Shown piece after piece: positions 13,175 through 24,712 of a stretch of 64,000 nucleotides of DNA (positions are counted from its first letter, which is position 1; each line of letters starts with the position of its first letter). The stretch comes from Rhodamnia argentea (taxonomy: Eukaryota > Streptophyta > Magnoliopsida > Myrtales > Myrtaceae), in the NCBI RefSeq assembly GCF_020921035.1, contig NC_063150.1, forward strand, positions 1,860,001-1,924,000, written 5' to 3'. The notes beneath the pieces are model-generated. The model searched no databases. It was not told the origin of the DNA and saw only the letters and a list, made by a program, of their open reading frames with translations. The translations under genes and the position numbers were made by a program.

Positions 13175-14525
13175 GTGAGAAAATCCTGAGGTTGCAGCTT
13201 TCACTCCCTTATGTGCAGATTTGTTTCCTCATATTCAATTTCTGCATTAGCATCGCCGACAATAATCGAAAGGAAGACACATAAGTGCATGAAAGGAAGC
13301 TAATAACGCTTCCTTGAAAATGTTGTGCACATTATTCAATCCCAGAAAAAAAAAATCCTGAGGTTGCAACTTTCACTTCTTCATGTGCAAATTTGTTTCC
13401 TGAAATTCAAATAGCGTCACCAACAATAGGGATGATCGATGATCGGTTCTAGGATAGCTGGAATCTACCTATCAAAATCAATTCCCAATTTTTGGGCAGA
13501 CGCGTTTTCCTCATATTATGACTTACGTGTTTCACTTGCTCGGGTGAAACGAGTTTCCAATCGAGGTATAAAAACAATGTTTAGAGACATATAATACACA
13601 AAGCCTAATACAGATAATCTGTACAAGAAAATGCCAACAACTCCATAAAAATCAACTCGAAAGGAAGACAAATTAGTGCCATCAAAGGAAGCTCATGAGG
13701 CTTCCTTGAAAATAATGTGCACATTATACAATGCCAGGAAAAAATCCTCAGATTGCAACTTTAACTCCTTCATGTGCAGATTTGTTCCCCGATATTCAAT
13801 TTGTACATTAGCATCACCAACAGTAGGGATGATCAATGATCGGTGCTAGAATAGCTGGAATCTACCTATTAGAATCGGTTCCCGATTTTTGAAGAAACGC
13901 GTTTCCGTCACATTATGACTTACCTGTTTCACTTGCTCAGGTGAAACGAGTTTCCAATCGAGGTATTACAACAATAGTTAGAGAAATATAACACTCAAAG
14001 CATGATGCAGGTATTCTGTACAAGAAAATGCCAACAACTCCATAAAAATCAACTCGAAAGGAAGACAAATAAGTGCATCAGAGGAAGTTCATGAGGCTTC
14101 CTTGAAAATATAGTGCACATTATTCAATGCCTGGAAAAATTCGGGTTGCAATTTTCACTCCCTCGTGCAGATTTGTTTCTTAATATTCAATTTCTTCATT
14201 AGCGTCATCATCAGTGGGGATGATCGATGATCGGTCCTAAAATAGCTGGAATCTATCTATCAGAATCGGTTCCAGAATTTTGGAGAGACTCGTTTCACTC
14301 ACATTATGACTTACGTGTTTCACTTGCTCGGGTGAAACGAGTTTCCAATCGAGGTATTAAAACAATGGTTAGAGAAATATAACACACAAAGCCTAATGCA
14401 GATAATCTGTTCAAGAAATGCCAACAACTCCATAAAAATCAACTCGAAAGCAAGACAAATAAGTGCATAAAAGGAAGTTCATAAGGCTTCCTAATAAATG
14501 TTGTGCACATTATTCAATCCCAGAA
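13175..14525. repeat. Tandem array of ~391-397 bp units
   Basis: A landmark ((AA)TCGAAAGGAAGACA) recurs at 13267, 13658, 14055 and 14445, giving periods of 391, 397 and 390 bp. So there are about three and a half head-to-tail units. Other shared blocks include CTTTCACTCC.TCATGTGCAGA, GGGATGATCGATGATCGG and CCAACAACTCCATAAAAATC. Each complete unit holds an inverted repeat, GTTTCAC-(8 nt)-GTGAAAC (near 13529, 13925 and 14315). The units differ by scattered substitutions and small indels, so the array is not recent. It sits just beyond the 3' end of the AGL80-like gene. No coding frame is shared across units. Confidence 0.85.
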
Positions 14526-14641
14526 ATATTGGCTTATTAATTAATAAGATAAAAAGAAAAAATGAAAGTTCATCAAGGGCACGTTGAATTTTGCACTGTT
14601 AAATCCTCTTAAGCTCTTTGATTCTCGTACCAGAAGAAGAT

Positions 14642-15160
14642 TCAATTGGCCGGAACCACGCTGTGCGCATCTTCCTCGACCTTAAACCCCTTAAGGTTGT
14701 CCATCCGAAGGGTTAGATCTTTGATCTTGTCATCCACAGCCTCATACAATATTTTCATCTCATCCATCTCCATCAGATCAACCACATTCTTACCCGAAAG
14801 GTGATCCATCAACAGCAGCTCGATCTCGAGATCGCGGTTCCGATTCATCCCGTTTTCGAGCTTAAGCTCCAGCATCGACACGTCCTTAGGGCGATAGTCC
14901 TCGTGGTTCAGCATGTGCTTTCCCTGCTTCTTGGTGGGCAGGCTCTGGAACCTCTCGAGTACCTGGTGAGCCTCTGCCGGTGACGGCCAGACGTGGGGCT
15001 CCGCATCGTTCGCGGTGTAGATCAGCGCGCAGGCATCGACCCCACACAGCGTCTTGAGCTCGCTCGCCTTCTTCAGCAGCCCACCCTTTCTCTTCCGGAA
15101 GGTCGTCTTCCGGACCGAGTCGTTCGTGATCAGCTCCAACCTAACCTTCTTCCGACCCAT
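14642..15160 (-). CDS. Type I (M-gamma) MADS-box factor, AGL80-like
   Basis: Intronless 172-aa protein. Start chosen at 15160 because MGRKKVRLELITNDS is the classic M-gamma start; the longer upstream reading has no homology. Residues 1-60 are the MADS DNA-binding domain, with RKTTFRKRKGGLLKKASEL followed by TLCGVDACALIY. The tail is predicted helical and charged, with no K-domain, as in type I MADS proteins. Arabidopsis AGL80 acts in the central cell and endosperm; a similar reproductive role here is inference. The protein ends soon after the helical region and is much shorter than the roughly 320 aa I recall for Arabidopsis AGL80, so it may be a shortened paralogue. The 3' end faces the tandem array. 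Confidence 0.9.
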   Translation of the reverse strand: MGRKKVRLELITNDSVRKTTFRKRKGGLLKKASELKTLCGVDACALIYTANDAEPHVWPSPAEAHQVLERFQSLPTKKQGKHMLNHEDYRPKDVSMLELKLENGMNRNRDLEIELLLMDHLSGKNVVDLMEMDEMKILYEAVDDKIKDLTLRMDNLKGFKVEEDAHSVVPAN

Positions 15161-15689
15161 GTTGTGAACAAGCACAATTTGATGGACCTTAGAGGGCAAT
15201 TTATAGGGGGCTCTCATCACATATATGACAAGGTCCGATGTGTTATCTTTAGAACAAGGACGTCTCGCGCATGATTCATGCATCGACAAAAAAAGAGAGA
15301 CGCAACGTATCGCCGATTATAATTGGTAAATTGATCGCAGGCGGAAAGGCGAAAAATTTCCATTTTGCGAGACCACTGCCGCCCTTCGCGGAAATTATAG
15401 CTGGATATTTGGAGGATGAACCTTAGTAGCGACAATGTACTATAAAGTTCTTTCTATTTTTTTCGAAGTCTTAATACGAAAGAAATCTTGGTATAGTAAC
15501 CCGCATTCATCTTATAGAAGACTAGCTCATCATCGCTATCTGGGTATGTATGATCTGGATGTTTCCATCTTTGAAGTTGCCATGTCAAGAAACTTGGGAG
15601 TCAAGACGAGGGCTAAACTTTATCTTAAGGCCCGTGCTATGCACCTGAGGAAAAAAAAATCAAACTTTCTTCTTCTGTTTTTTGTGAAA
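15161..15689. other. Upstream region of the AGL80-like gene
   Basis: Promoter side of the minus-strand MADS gene. An ORF at 15435-15710 (+) has no recognisable domain and overlaps the next repeat element, so it is not called. Confidence 0.4.
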
Positions 15690-16019
15690 AATGATACAAA
15701 TAGTCCATGAACTTTGGTTCAATATGCAATGTGATCTCTATACTTTTAGTTTATTCAATGTAATTTTTGAACTTTTGGTACATATTCAATATAGTTCTTG
15801 GATTATATGAAAATATTCAATGTTGTTTTCGATCTTAAACTAATGAAAATACTATATTGAACTTTTTCATATAAGTCAAGGATTACATTGAATATGTACA
15901 AACAATCCAGGGACTATATTGAATGAATTAAAAGTTCGATAATCACATTAAACATTAGGCTAAAGTTCATGAATTACATTGCACATTGAGCCAAAGTTCA
16001 GGAATCATATGTGTCATTA
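15690..16019. mobile_element. Short AT-rich TIR element (TGAACTTT family), copy 1
   Basis: Ends AATGATACAAATAGTCC and, read inward from the right, AATGACACATATGATTCC, both followed by TGAACTTTGG. The body is made of repeated phrases like TTCAATATAGTTCTTGGA in both orientations, giving strong fold-back potential. No ORF. A second copy lies at about 60237-60622. Confidence 0.6.
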
Positions 16020-18100
16020 TCCTTGTTTTTTTGTTTGAAAAAGGGTTAAGTCGAATACGAAAATTTTAACGTCGTAAATCCATTATCCTTATTTTATCAC
16101 CTAATAAAACATGAAATAGAACCCTCTAGGAGGCAAAGAAAGAAAAAATCTAGTACTAATTTTTTAAAACCGTGGAATGTTTATTGGCTTTGTCTTGTAT
16201 TGACAATTTTTATCCAATTCTTTACATTTTAAACCTTTATTTTTTTCGTTCATTGCTTACATAAAGATATTGAAAATCCCAAGTCCTCTTTATATGCTCT
16301 TCTTTTTTCACATCGATTGCTAGGAGGACACCATAGTTTTCCTTCCTCATTGTGCAGGCCTTTTTAAATTTGGACCTCAATTTTTTGGAGTTAACTTTCT
16401 CTCTCTATACTTAATTTTTCAAAATTCGGGGAATTTATATTTATTAAAACTCCTTTTCTACTTTATTTTTACAACTAATATTTGAGAATATACGACATTC
16501 TTTTAGAGTTATGACAATGATCATAACCATGAAATTTAAATATGTGAAGAAATTATGATGCAAAAATACTGTTTTAACGTTTATTAGATTATCTAATGTT
16601 GTAGATTTGCCTTGTACGAAAATTTACTTTACATGTATCGAAGATCTTATATTTGCTGTTTCATCAAAACGGAACTTACCATGGACCATTTTTCTTTGGA
16701 ACTTGGACACAGATGTTTGGCATTTTAAAAGCAAAATGCCATAGTATATGTGCAACCACTAAGGCAAGTGCGACGCCTCTATTCACTCGAGCCGAATCCA
16801 TACTGTGAACCACCAAACGGTGCCGATAGTCAAGGAGTCCCGGCCAACGGTCCTCCTGTCCCGACACTTCCTACTGCATTCCGAATGGTGGTCAACACCG
16901 TCAGTACGATCGGCTTGATATTTTGTGTCTTTGCAGGCTCCCCGGTGAGAACGTAACTTGAGCCAAGTCCGACAATCTTTCAACCAAGTCCCAGCTTCCT
17001 CGTAGCAAGCCTAGCCTCCGAGTCAACATAGCATCAAAAGAGTGTGAACTGAATTATGGAAAGTCTCACTCCATGCATGGCCACACCACATTGGTGAAAA
17101 GTTTAGAGAGAGATTGCATTTGAAGTGGTGGACTTGTTTTCTTTTTCATATTGTCCATATTGGGCCATTGACGTTGTGGCTCTTTTGTGATTTTGTTTCA
17201 TGCAAGCAAAAAGGTTTGTTCTTGACAGGGAAATCATGTAGGGTAGACACCCACAGGCCAAGAGTCCCTCTGCCTCTGTTCTGCAGAACCGAAAGCTGAG
17301 AGCTAACAGTTGTAGTTCATTCATGCACAGCCGTCGGTCAAAGAAAGTGCACAACTTGAACGGCAAGTTTGGTGATAGTTCAGAAAAGGAAAGCTTATTT
17401 TTGCAAGATAAGATCAGTTTCCTATCTTGAATTTATATATTGACTTGCCTGATTAAAGCATATTGCATATCTTGCATATTTTGAGTGTATTGCATAAAAG
17501 TGGATATTTTTTAAAATATAGGTTGATTGAGAATTTTTTCTAATCCGCAACTTGCCATACAATCGAGAAAGTCTATCTTTTTAGGATTGTTGATGGAATA
17601 CTCGATTAGGCAAGGATTTGGGTTCAATCGTTAATCGTAGGATTACGAATTAAAGATTGACTCAAATATTCACGAAATATTTTAAAATTTGATTAATATA
17701 TCCACTTTCTTGATTTGAATTAACATTTTACCTACTTTCCTTGTTTGAACTTGTTGATTGTCAATCATTATCTTTTAGAATGTATTGTCTCGCATGATAT
17801 ATTTTAACGATATATTTTAAATTCTTAAAAGACATCGTATTTAGATAGTTTTTGCATATAGACTAGATTGCATCTTAGAATTAAAATCATGTAGATATTT
17901 ACATATTTGCATGTCTGACTTAATTCTAGAACATTTTAACTTAGATTTGCATTCTAGGATAGAATCTGCATATTTGAATAAACTTTCGTGTCTAAAAATA
18001 ATATATCTTCAATAGGTTAAGGTTTATGCAAATTTAAACTCCAAAATATGCAAGATAATTAGCTTTAGGCATAGTTTTCTTTAGGGTCGTTAATTATTCC
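16020..18100. other. Gene-poor AT-rich spacer
   Basis: No gene recognised. A more GC-rich patch at about 16750-17050 has short ORFs on both strands (16750-16956 +, 16783-16983 -) but no known domain. It may be worn transposon sequence. Confidence 0.35.
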
Positions 18101-20970
18101 GAAAATACAAAAATAAATCATTCATGTCATGTCATCACGCATTAGACATCATCTTTGCCATGTCATATAGATTACATTTAAGTTTATATTGCATGTAGAA
18201 TTGCATGTTTAGGGTTTTAATTAATCCGCACGTCATGTAGTTGATTTAGTTGAACCGAACCATCGTTCATAGTATAGTTTAATTTAATTGCATGTCATCT
18301 AGGTTATTCGTGTAGTTAATTAAATTAATTTCATATGCGTGCTTAGGATTTCCTTGCATTTAATTTAATTCATTTGCATCTTAGATTAAATTCATTAATT
18401 GCATAAAGGTTAGTCTTTATCCGATTAAAAAGAGAAAATCCAAAAGTGAGAACAATTTGCCAGCGCATGCTTCTTGCAATTATCTTGAGTTCTAGTTGTT
18501 GTTTAATTTAATTGATTGTGCACCAGCATGACAACCTTTGATAGTGATTTAGGTTAAAATCAATTAAATGATTTTTCATGAAATAAAATGGTACCGAAAG
18601 GGTGTTAGAGTAATCTAGCATAATCAAGTCTCCGGACTCTTAATCTTTGGTCCGTAGAAGTAATTTAGTTCTCCCGCTAATTTACTTAGGTTTCTAATCA
18701 ATCTACCCAAAAGCGATTAGTGTCGGCTCCAAATTTAAAATACATTGCATGTTAATTATTTGAACCCCGAGTTGCGATTTGATATGGGCTTAGGAGAGTC
18801 CGAATTAGGTTAGTTAAGTAATTAACTTAATATTCCATTAGCCTTAAAAAATTTTAATTTTAGGTCGCGACATACACAGACATTTCAAAATCCACAGGAG
18901 TGCCATAACGAGCTATCGGAATAGTGGGGATAGCTGCCATATTACTAAGGTTCTGAAAATATAGCAAGAGTGAGCTATTGCCAAACAAGAAAAACATCTA
19001 AATATTACAAAACCTGATTTAAATATCGCTTAACGCCAATTTATTAGTCTGACGCATATTATTATACTCATTTAAATGTCAAACAGCAAAACCACATCAA
19101 TCAATCAGGCAATTGAAGTAGGAATGATACTCACACTGGATGGGTATGACATGCACTTGCGAATATGCATTTATGTATTTATCTCATCTTTACGTTATAT
19201 TTTTGTTCACAATTTGCAAAATTTATTGCCAAGAACCCACAGATTCCACCCCGACATCCGCGAATGACACTACCAAGCTTTCCATGCTTGGGCATTTTGA
19301 CTCGAGACTTCCCCGATCACACAGTAGGGAATACCCGGATCACACAGCCAGGGCTTCCAAAACACCTGGGGTTCCATCAGAACTCTATCCGATGGATAAC
19401 TCTTTACATCTTATTACTCCATGATTAATGCACACATGTATTTATATGGTATGCCACATGATCATGCCATATGCAATTCAATCAATTAACTACTATCCAG
19501 TATCCACAGAAACATTTTTCTCATGTAACAATTTAATCTATCCCAACAAAGAAATCAGGACAGATTTAGGCTCGATTTCCCACTACAGTTATTTTGTTAA
19601 TTAATTTCATAAAATTTCGAAACTTCACAGAATGGTAGTTCCCCTAGTGGTGATAAATTTTCATTTGAAGTCCCTCGGCATTAGATCCACAGATTATGTT
19701 GTTTTGTCTAAATTTCGTGACTTGCTCATCGAGAGACCAATTCACACACTAATTGAAGTTGCACTTTTACCCAAGTAAATAAACTCCAAAAATTTCCAAA
19801 ATAATATACGTTATAGTTTAGGATGTTGGAAGTAACTTTTATGTTTTAACCTAAGATATTTGGGGTCCAGAAAAAGGAGAACAAAAATAGAAAAGACAAA
19901 GGGTCATAATAGTTTCAAACCGATGCATCTTACAAGATTTACTCATATAGTCATTTTCCTTTCACATAGGCACGAAATCTACCTTACACACTACCATTAG
20001 CATAACATACTCCACATAAATCAAGTCTAGCAAATTGAATCACCAAAGTGTGATAAAAAGATGTTAGACTTGCCTTAAATGCACAAAGAACTTCAATTCT
20101 TGTGAAAATCACCCTTGACTCTTCCTTGCAACTCTCTTGAGAGCAAAATGAGATTGTAAGTGAAATTTTGTCAATGAAAATGAGAGGGGGAGAGATATTT
20201 TCGGTTAAGAATAAGAAGAGGAAGAAAAGCTTGAGTGAAATCTTAAAATTTTCATAAAATCTCACTGGCCTAAATGGGTGGCATGAATAGTGAATTAGTA
20301 AACTTTAAAAAAAGCTACTTGAGTGGATTTTTTTTTGGCGCAAATCCCATGAAAATAGTCTCTCCTTGGACGACCACTATGTATATGGGAATGACTCCAG
20401 TACTCTTTCATCCGCTGGTACAAAATCCGTTGCTATTGGACTTGGCAAGTACATATTTTGGACATAAGTGGGGTGAAATGTCCATTTTGCCCCCATAATC
20501 TTAATTATGTATATTATGTACATTAAACCTTAGTTTAGAATATAGTTTTCTCTATAATTAATTAGCATTTCGATTAGCATAATATTATTGGCTTTATTAT
20601 CAAATAATTAGTCACAAGACATTTTCAAATTGTTAGAATACTCAATTGATTCTAATATCATATATTAAGCTCTTGATAATTTTTCTTAGAAGTTAACGTA
20701 TACTATAATCCTTTAATTGATTTATTCATATAATTGACTTAGTAAAAGAAAAATCAACATCTAATTTATACCATAACCATACGTGATTGGCTACATAACA
20801 TTTTTAAGGTGTCCCCTTTATATGGTGATTGATGGTTACCTATAATTTCTCATCGGAGAAATTGAGCTTGTATTGTCAATTATAAAAAAATTACATGACA
20901 TTAGTTAATTCTAAGTCAAGTAATTTAATTCTAATATGTTTATCGCCTTTAAATAATTAGCCGAGAAAAT
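18101..20970. other. Spacer with LTR-retrotransposon-like debris
   Basis: The stretch 18590-18740 (TAATCAAGTCTCC... ending in GATTAGTGTCGGCTCC) resembles the arms of the inverted repeat at 23136-24085. Patches at 19230-19420 and 20270-20500 are also atypically GC-rich for the region. No intact ORF or clear LTR pair. The assignment is tentative. Confidence 0.35.
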
Positions 20971-20974
20971 CAGG

Positions 20975-22217
20975 ATGTCACAACTATTCCGGATAAGGAA
21001 GACCATGTTTGCTTGTTAAAAAAATCATTATATAGGCTGAAACAGTTTCCTAAGCGATGGTATAAGCATTTTGATGGCTAGTCGGGACTATTTGAAAAGT
21101 TAGATGGATAGTTGTGTTTACTTTAAAAGATTGAATGATGGGTATTTGATATATCTGTTGCTATATGTTAATGATATGTTGATAGCAACTAAGAATATAT
21201 TTGACATTGATGTGTTGAAGAGGCAATTGAGCGCTGAATTTGAGATAAAAGAGTTAGGTGCTGCAACAAAAATTTTGGGTGTGGAGATTTTGCCGGATAG
21301 GACTGCGGGAGTATCACGTCTATTTCAAAAGAAATATATTAAGAAGATTGTAACACGTTTTAATATGCGATCGAGAAAGTACGTGAATACACCATTAGCA
21401 AAGCACTTTAAACTTTCGGTTAAGTTATCACCGCATACCGAGGAGGAGGAGGAGCATATGTCTCGTGTTCCTTATTCTAGTGCCGTTGGTAATATTATGT
21501 ATGCTATGATATGCACTATGCATGATATTTCACAAGCTATGAGTGTTATTAGTCGTTATATGAAATTTCCTAGTAAAACTCATTGGGAAGCTGTGAAATG
21601 AATCTTTAGAGATTTGAATGAGACAAATGACGTTGGTATAGCGTACCAAAGGGACATTAATGGATGTGAAACCACAGGTTATGTGGATTCAAATCATGCA
21701 TGTGACTTGGATGAGTGCATGTCTTTAGTAGGGTATATATTTACGCTTGCAAATGGTGCGATTAGTTGGAAGGTGTCTTTACAAGACTATGTTACCTTGT
21801 CTTCAATCGAGGCAGAGTATATGGTACTTACCTTTATAGCGAATGAGGCGATATGGCTAAAAAGTTTGTTCTTGGACTTTGAGTTAGAGCAGATAAGTGT
21901 TGATATACACTATGATAACCAAGATGCGATATATCCGGCGTATAATTCGGTTTATCACGAACGGACGAAATATATCGGCATTAGGTATCCCTTCATCCGA
22001 GATGTCTTAACGAAGGGTAAGGTTGCTGTGAAAAAAATTGCTACAGCAGAGAACCCAGCAGACATGATGACCAAGCATGTTCCTTTAGCAAAGTTTAAGC
22101 TCCGCTTGAGCACCATTGACATCTGCAGAGTGTGAGCGCCTGTCGAGGCATTGGGAGAGTATCATGGATGGTGAGCACTATTGACTTGGCTACAACTATC
22201 AAGCCAAGGTGGGGAAT
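20975..22217 (+). pseudogene. Decayed Copia retrotransposon: RT and RNase H remnants
   Basis: The 3' third of a Ty1/Copia pol, truncated at its 5' side. Frame pieces near 20985-21100 carry SLYRLKQ and RWYKHFD, interrupted by stops. The block 21104-21601 carries the reverse-transcriptase palm with YVNDML, where the usual YVDD has Asp replaced by Asn, then KKYI and the connection region. The block 21614-22135 is the RNase H region (GYVDSNHA, LSSIEAEYM, YHERTKYIGIRY, NPADMMTKHVPLAKF). Gag, protease and integrase are absent. Internal stops (for example at 21599) and the altered active site show it is dead. A purine tract just before 22218 fits a polypurine tract adjoining the 3' LTR. Confidence 0.85.
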
Positions 22218-22936
22218 TGTTAAATATGTCTCGAGTTTGAATAATTTGCGGATATAGATCGGTTTGTGAAATTGATTTATTAAAGAAAAGGAAAATCTTG
22301 AAAACATACAAGATTTGTCCAAGTTGTTTTCATGAACTGTAATTTACTGCAGAGGGACATCTTTTGTCTGAAAGAGCTAAAATATATTATTGATATTTTT
22401 TTTTTTTGGCTCGTGAGACCCATGAAGTAATTAAAGGAAAGAAAAACAAAAGAGAGGGTTTTAATTCCTTTGGTATTATGCCTGCGGCAACTGGACAAAA
22501 ACAGATTCCACAAAGTATGACGAGCAGTACAAGGAAAGAAGAATCCGTGTACAATAGACTCCACGAAAAGGACGACGCGAACGAAAAGGAAATAGACACC
22601 ATTGTGAAGTTCTCTTTGGTCGCGTACAAAGGAGTTCCTCAACATGTTGATTTATGCTTGTGAGTTTTTACATACAATTGATTTGTTTATTCTAAACACT
22701 TTGGGTTTTAGTATAATTTACATGTGGAAAATACGAGCGTATTGAGCGATTGTAACTGCGATTTTCCGATTATAGTGGATTATTTTTGTTGGCTCTCCAC
22801 ATGTATATAGGTACCAATATTCGAACCGAACCACATAAGTCTCTGGTTTCCTTTATCGTTTCTCGTTATTTCTCTAGATTTTTCGTATTGACTTAATTTG
22901 CAAGATCCTGATTACTTTTCGCATTATATTACAACA
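22218..22936 (+). repeat. Probable 3' LTR of the Copia remnant
   Basis: Starts TGTTAAATATG directly after the purine-rich AAGGTGGGGAAT and plausibly ends near ATTACAACA at 22936, giving TG...CA borders and about 720 bp. No 5' partner was seen in the window, consistent with a 5'-deleted element. The right border is less certain than the left. Confidence 0.55.
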
Positions 22937-23135
22937 AAATGAGTACCTAATATGCTAAAGCTGTATTGGGACCAACTTAAAATGATAGAGTACCGACGTA
23001 AGGCTTCACATTTCTCTGAAAGTTTCAACAACTCAAATTAGCCATCTTAAAGATAGGATAGTCTCTAAAGTCAAGTTTCTTTGGAGTTGCTATCCTGTGG
23101 TTTAGGCCATGTCATACTCTTTGTCCCACGTTTGT

Positions 23136-24085
23136 AGGGTTACTTTACCGCACTTTACCATTTGACTTGCTCTTCATTACTTTCTTTAAATAATTGACGT
23201 GATTCTTTTACATTGTTTTCTTTTGTTGTGATTTGGATGCTTCAGCTAAATGCTTAGTTGCATTTTAGGATCATCATACTCACACAAAAAATTGCATGAA
23301 CACTTAGCAAACTAGAACATTAGGATTCATAAGTTAGTAAAAAGATTATAATCGAGTTTAGGTGTAAAACGGGTACTAGTTAGATTACTAGTATAATCAA
23401 GTTCCCCATCCTAGATCTCTGGTTACATAGGAAGTGAGGTATATTTGCATACTTCGCTTGGTTTCTAGCCGATCCCAATAGGATATTGGCGACGCATAGT
23501 ATAGAATTATCATAGGGTTAATTGAATTAAAATGAAAATTCCAATGTCACGCGAGATAAGGGTTTGAGAGAACTTGCATCGATTGGAGACCGTTTGTCCC
23601 AAATTTGACATTACATCCAAACTCGTCATTTCCCCGGATGCCCGGGAGGGTCGCGATAGCTTGGTAACATTGGGATTTCCATTTTAATTTAATTAATCTT
23701 ATGATAATTCCATATGAGGAGTCTCTACTAGCCTATTGGAGTCGGCTAGAAGCAAAGCGAAGCACGGGAGTATACCTCACTTCCTACGTAACTAGAGATT
23801 TAGGGTTCTTATTTAACTAGTACCCTTTTGATGTCTAAACTTGATTATCTTGTCAATTAAGATATTCACACAATCTTTTTACTAAATTATGAATTCTAAT
23901 CTTCCCGTCCGCTAAGTGTCCATGCAATGTTTTTTCTGTTTATGATGATCCTAATGTAACCTAAGCATTTAGCTAAAGCAAGCAAATCACAATAGAGGAA
24001 AACAGTATCCACGAATCACATCAATTACTCTAAGAAAGTAATGAAGAGAGAGTAAAAAAGTTAAAATGCGGTAAATTAACCCGAT
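23136..24085. repeat. Large inverted repeat (arms ~425-435 bp, spacer ~90 bp)
   Basis: Left arm about 23136-23560, right arm about 23650-24085. Landmarks pair in mirror order: TTTACCGCA..TTTACC, CTTCATTACTTTCTT, AGCTAAATGCTTAG, AGGATCATCAT, TTAGTAAAAAGATT, GGGTACTAGTTA, GGAAGTGAGGTATA and GAATTATCATA. The arms differ by many substitutions and small indels. The core resembles single-copy sequence at about 18590-18740, so this looks like two related LTR- or leader-like fragments in opposite orientation. No ORF. Confidence 0.8.
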
Positions 24086-24712
24086 ATAAGTCGGAGAAAA
24101 GTGAACCCTCAGGTTGGTACTTTATCATCCTAACTTCCTAAGTCAGGTGACTTTAATATATCGGATATTCATTGAACCCCTTTAAGTTTCTTCCATGTTA
24201 CGAAACTTTCATATCACCTGTTCAATTATTAGAAGTGAACCTTAAATTTTACTAAGCTATTTACTATGGGTTTTTTTGCTTTTTTTTAAATGGTCTTTCT
24301 AAATTACTATAGCTTTTAATTTTCAAACCAAATCCATTTTCTCCATTAGGACTAACCAACCAAACTAATCCTAAGAATCCACGAACTAAAAAAAAACTGA
24401 AAATGAACACACCAACCCCGTGCGATGCGATGCGACCAAACTTGCAAAGCTCGTGGGTCCCACGCAACAGAGGAAACGAATGTCCTCCTCGTAAAGGGCT
24501 CGTTCGTAATTTAGCCTCAACCCGGAGCCCAATTAAGAACCCTCCCTCCTCCTCCGTCCTCTCCACGCTAACCTAACGACTTCTTCTTCAGCTCGCTCGA
24601 CACTGCAATTCTAAAGAGCCCGTCGCCTCCCTCCCTCCCTCTGCTTCGCCGCCCACTTTCTTCCCCCACCCCCCAAATTTCTCAATCGAACCAAGAGCTT
24701 CACGGAGAGATT

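Noticed and set aside
13267-14460. Evenly spaced repeats as a possible CRISPR-type array
   Set aside because: Period near 391-397 bp with long homologous units in plant DNA is a tandem array, not short repeats with unique spacers.
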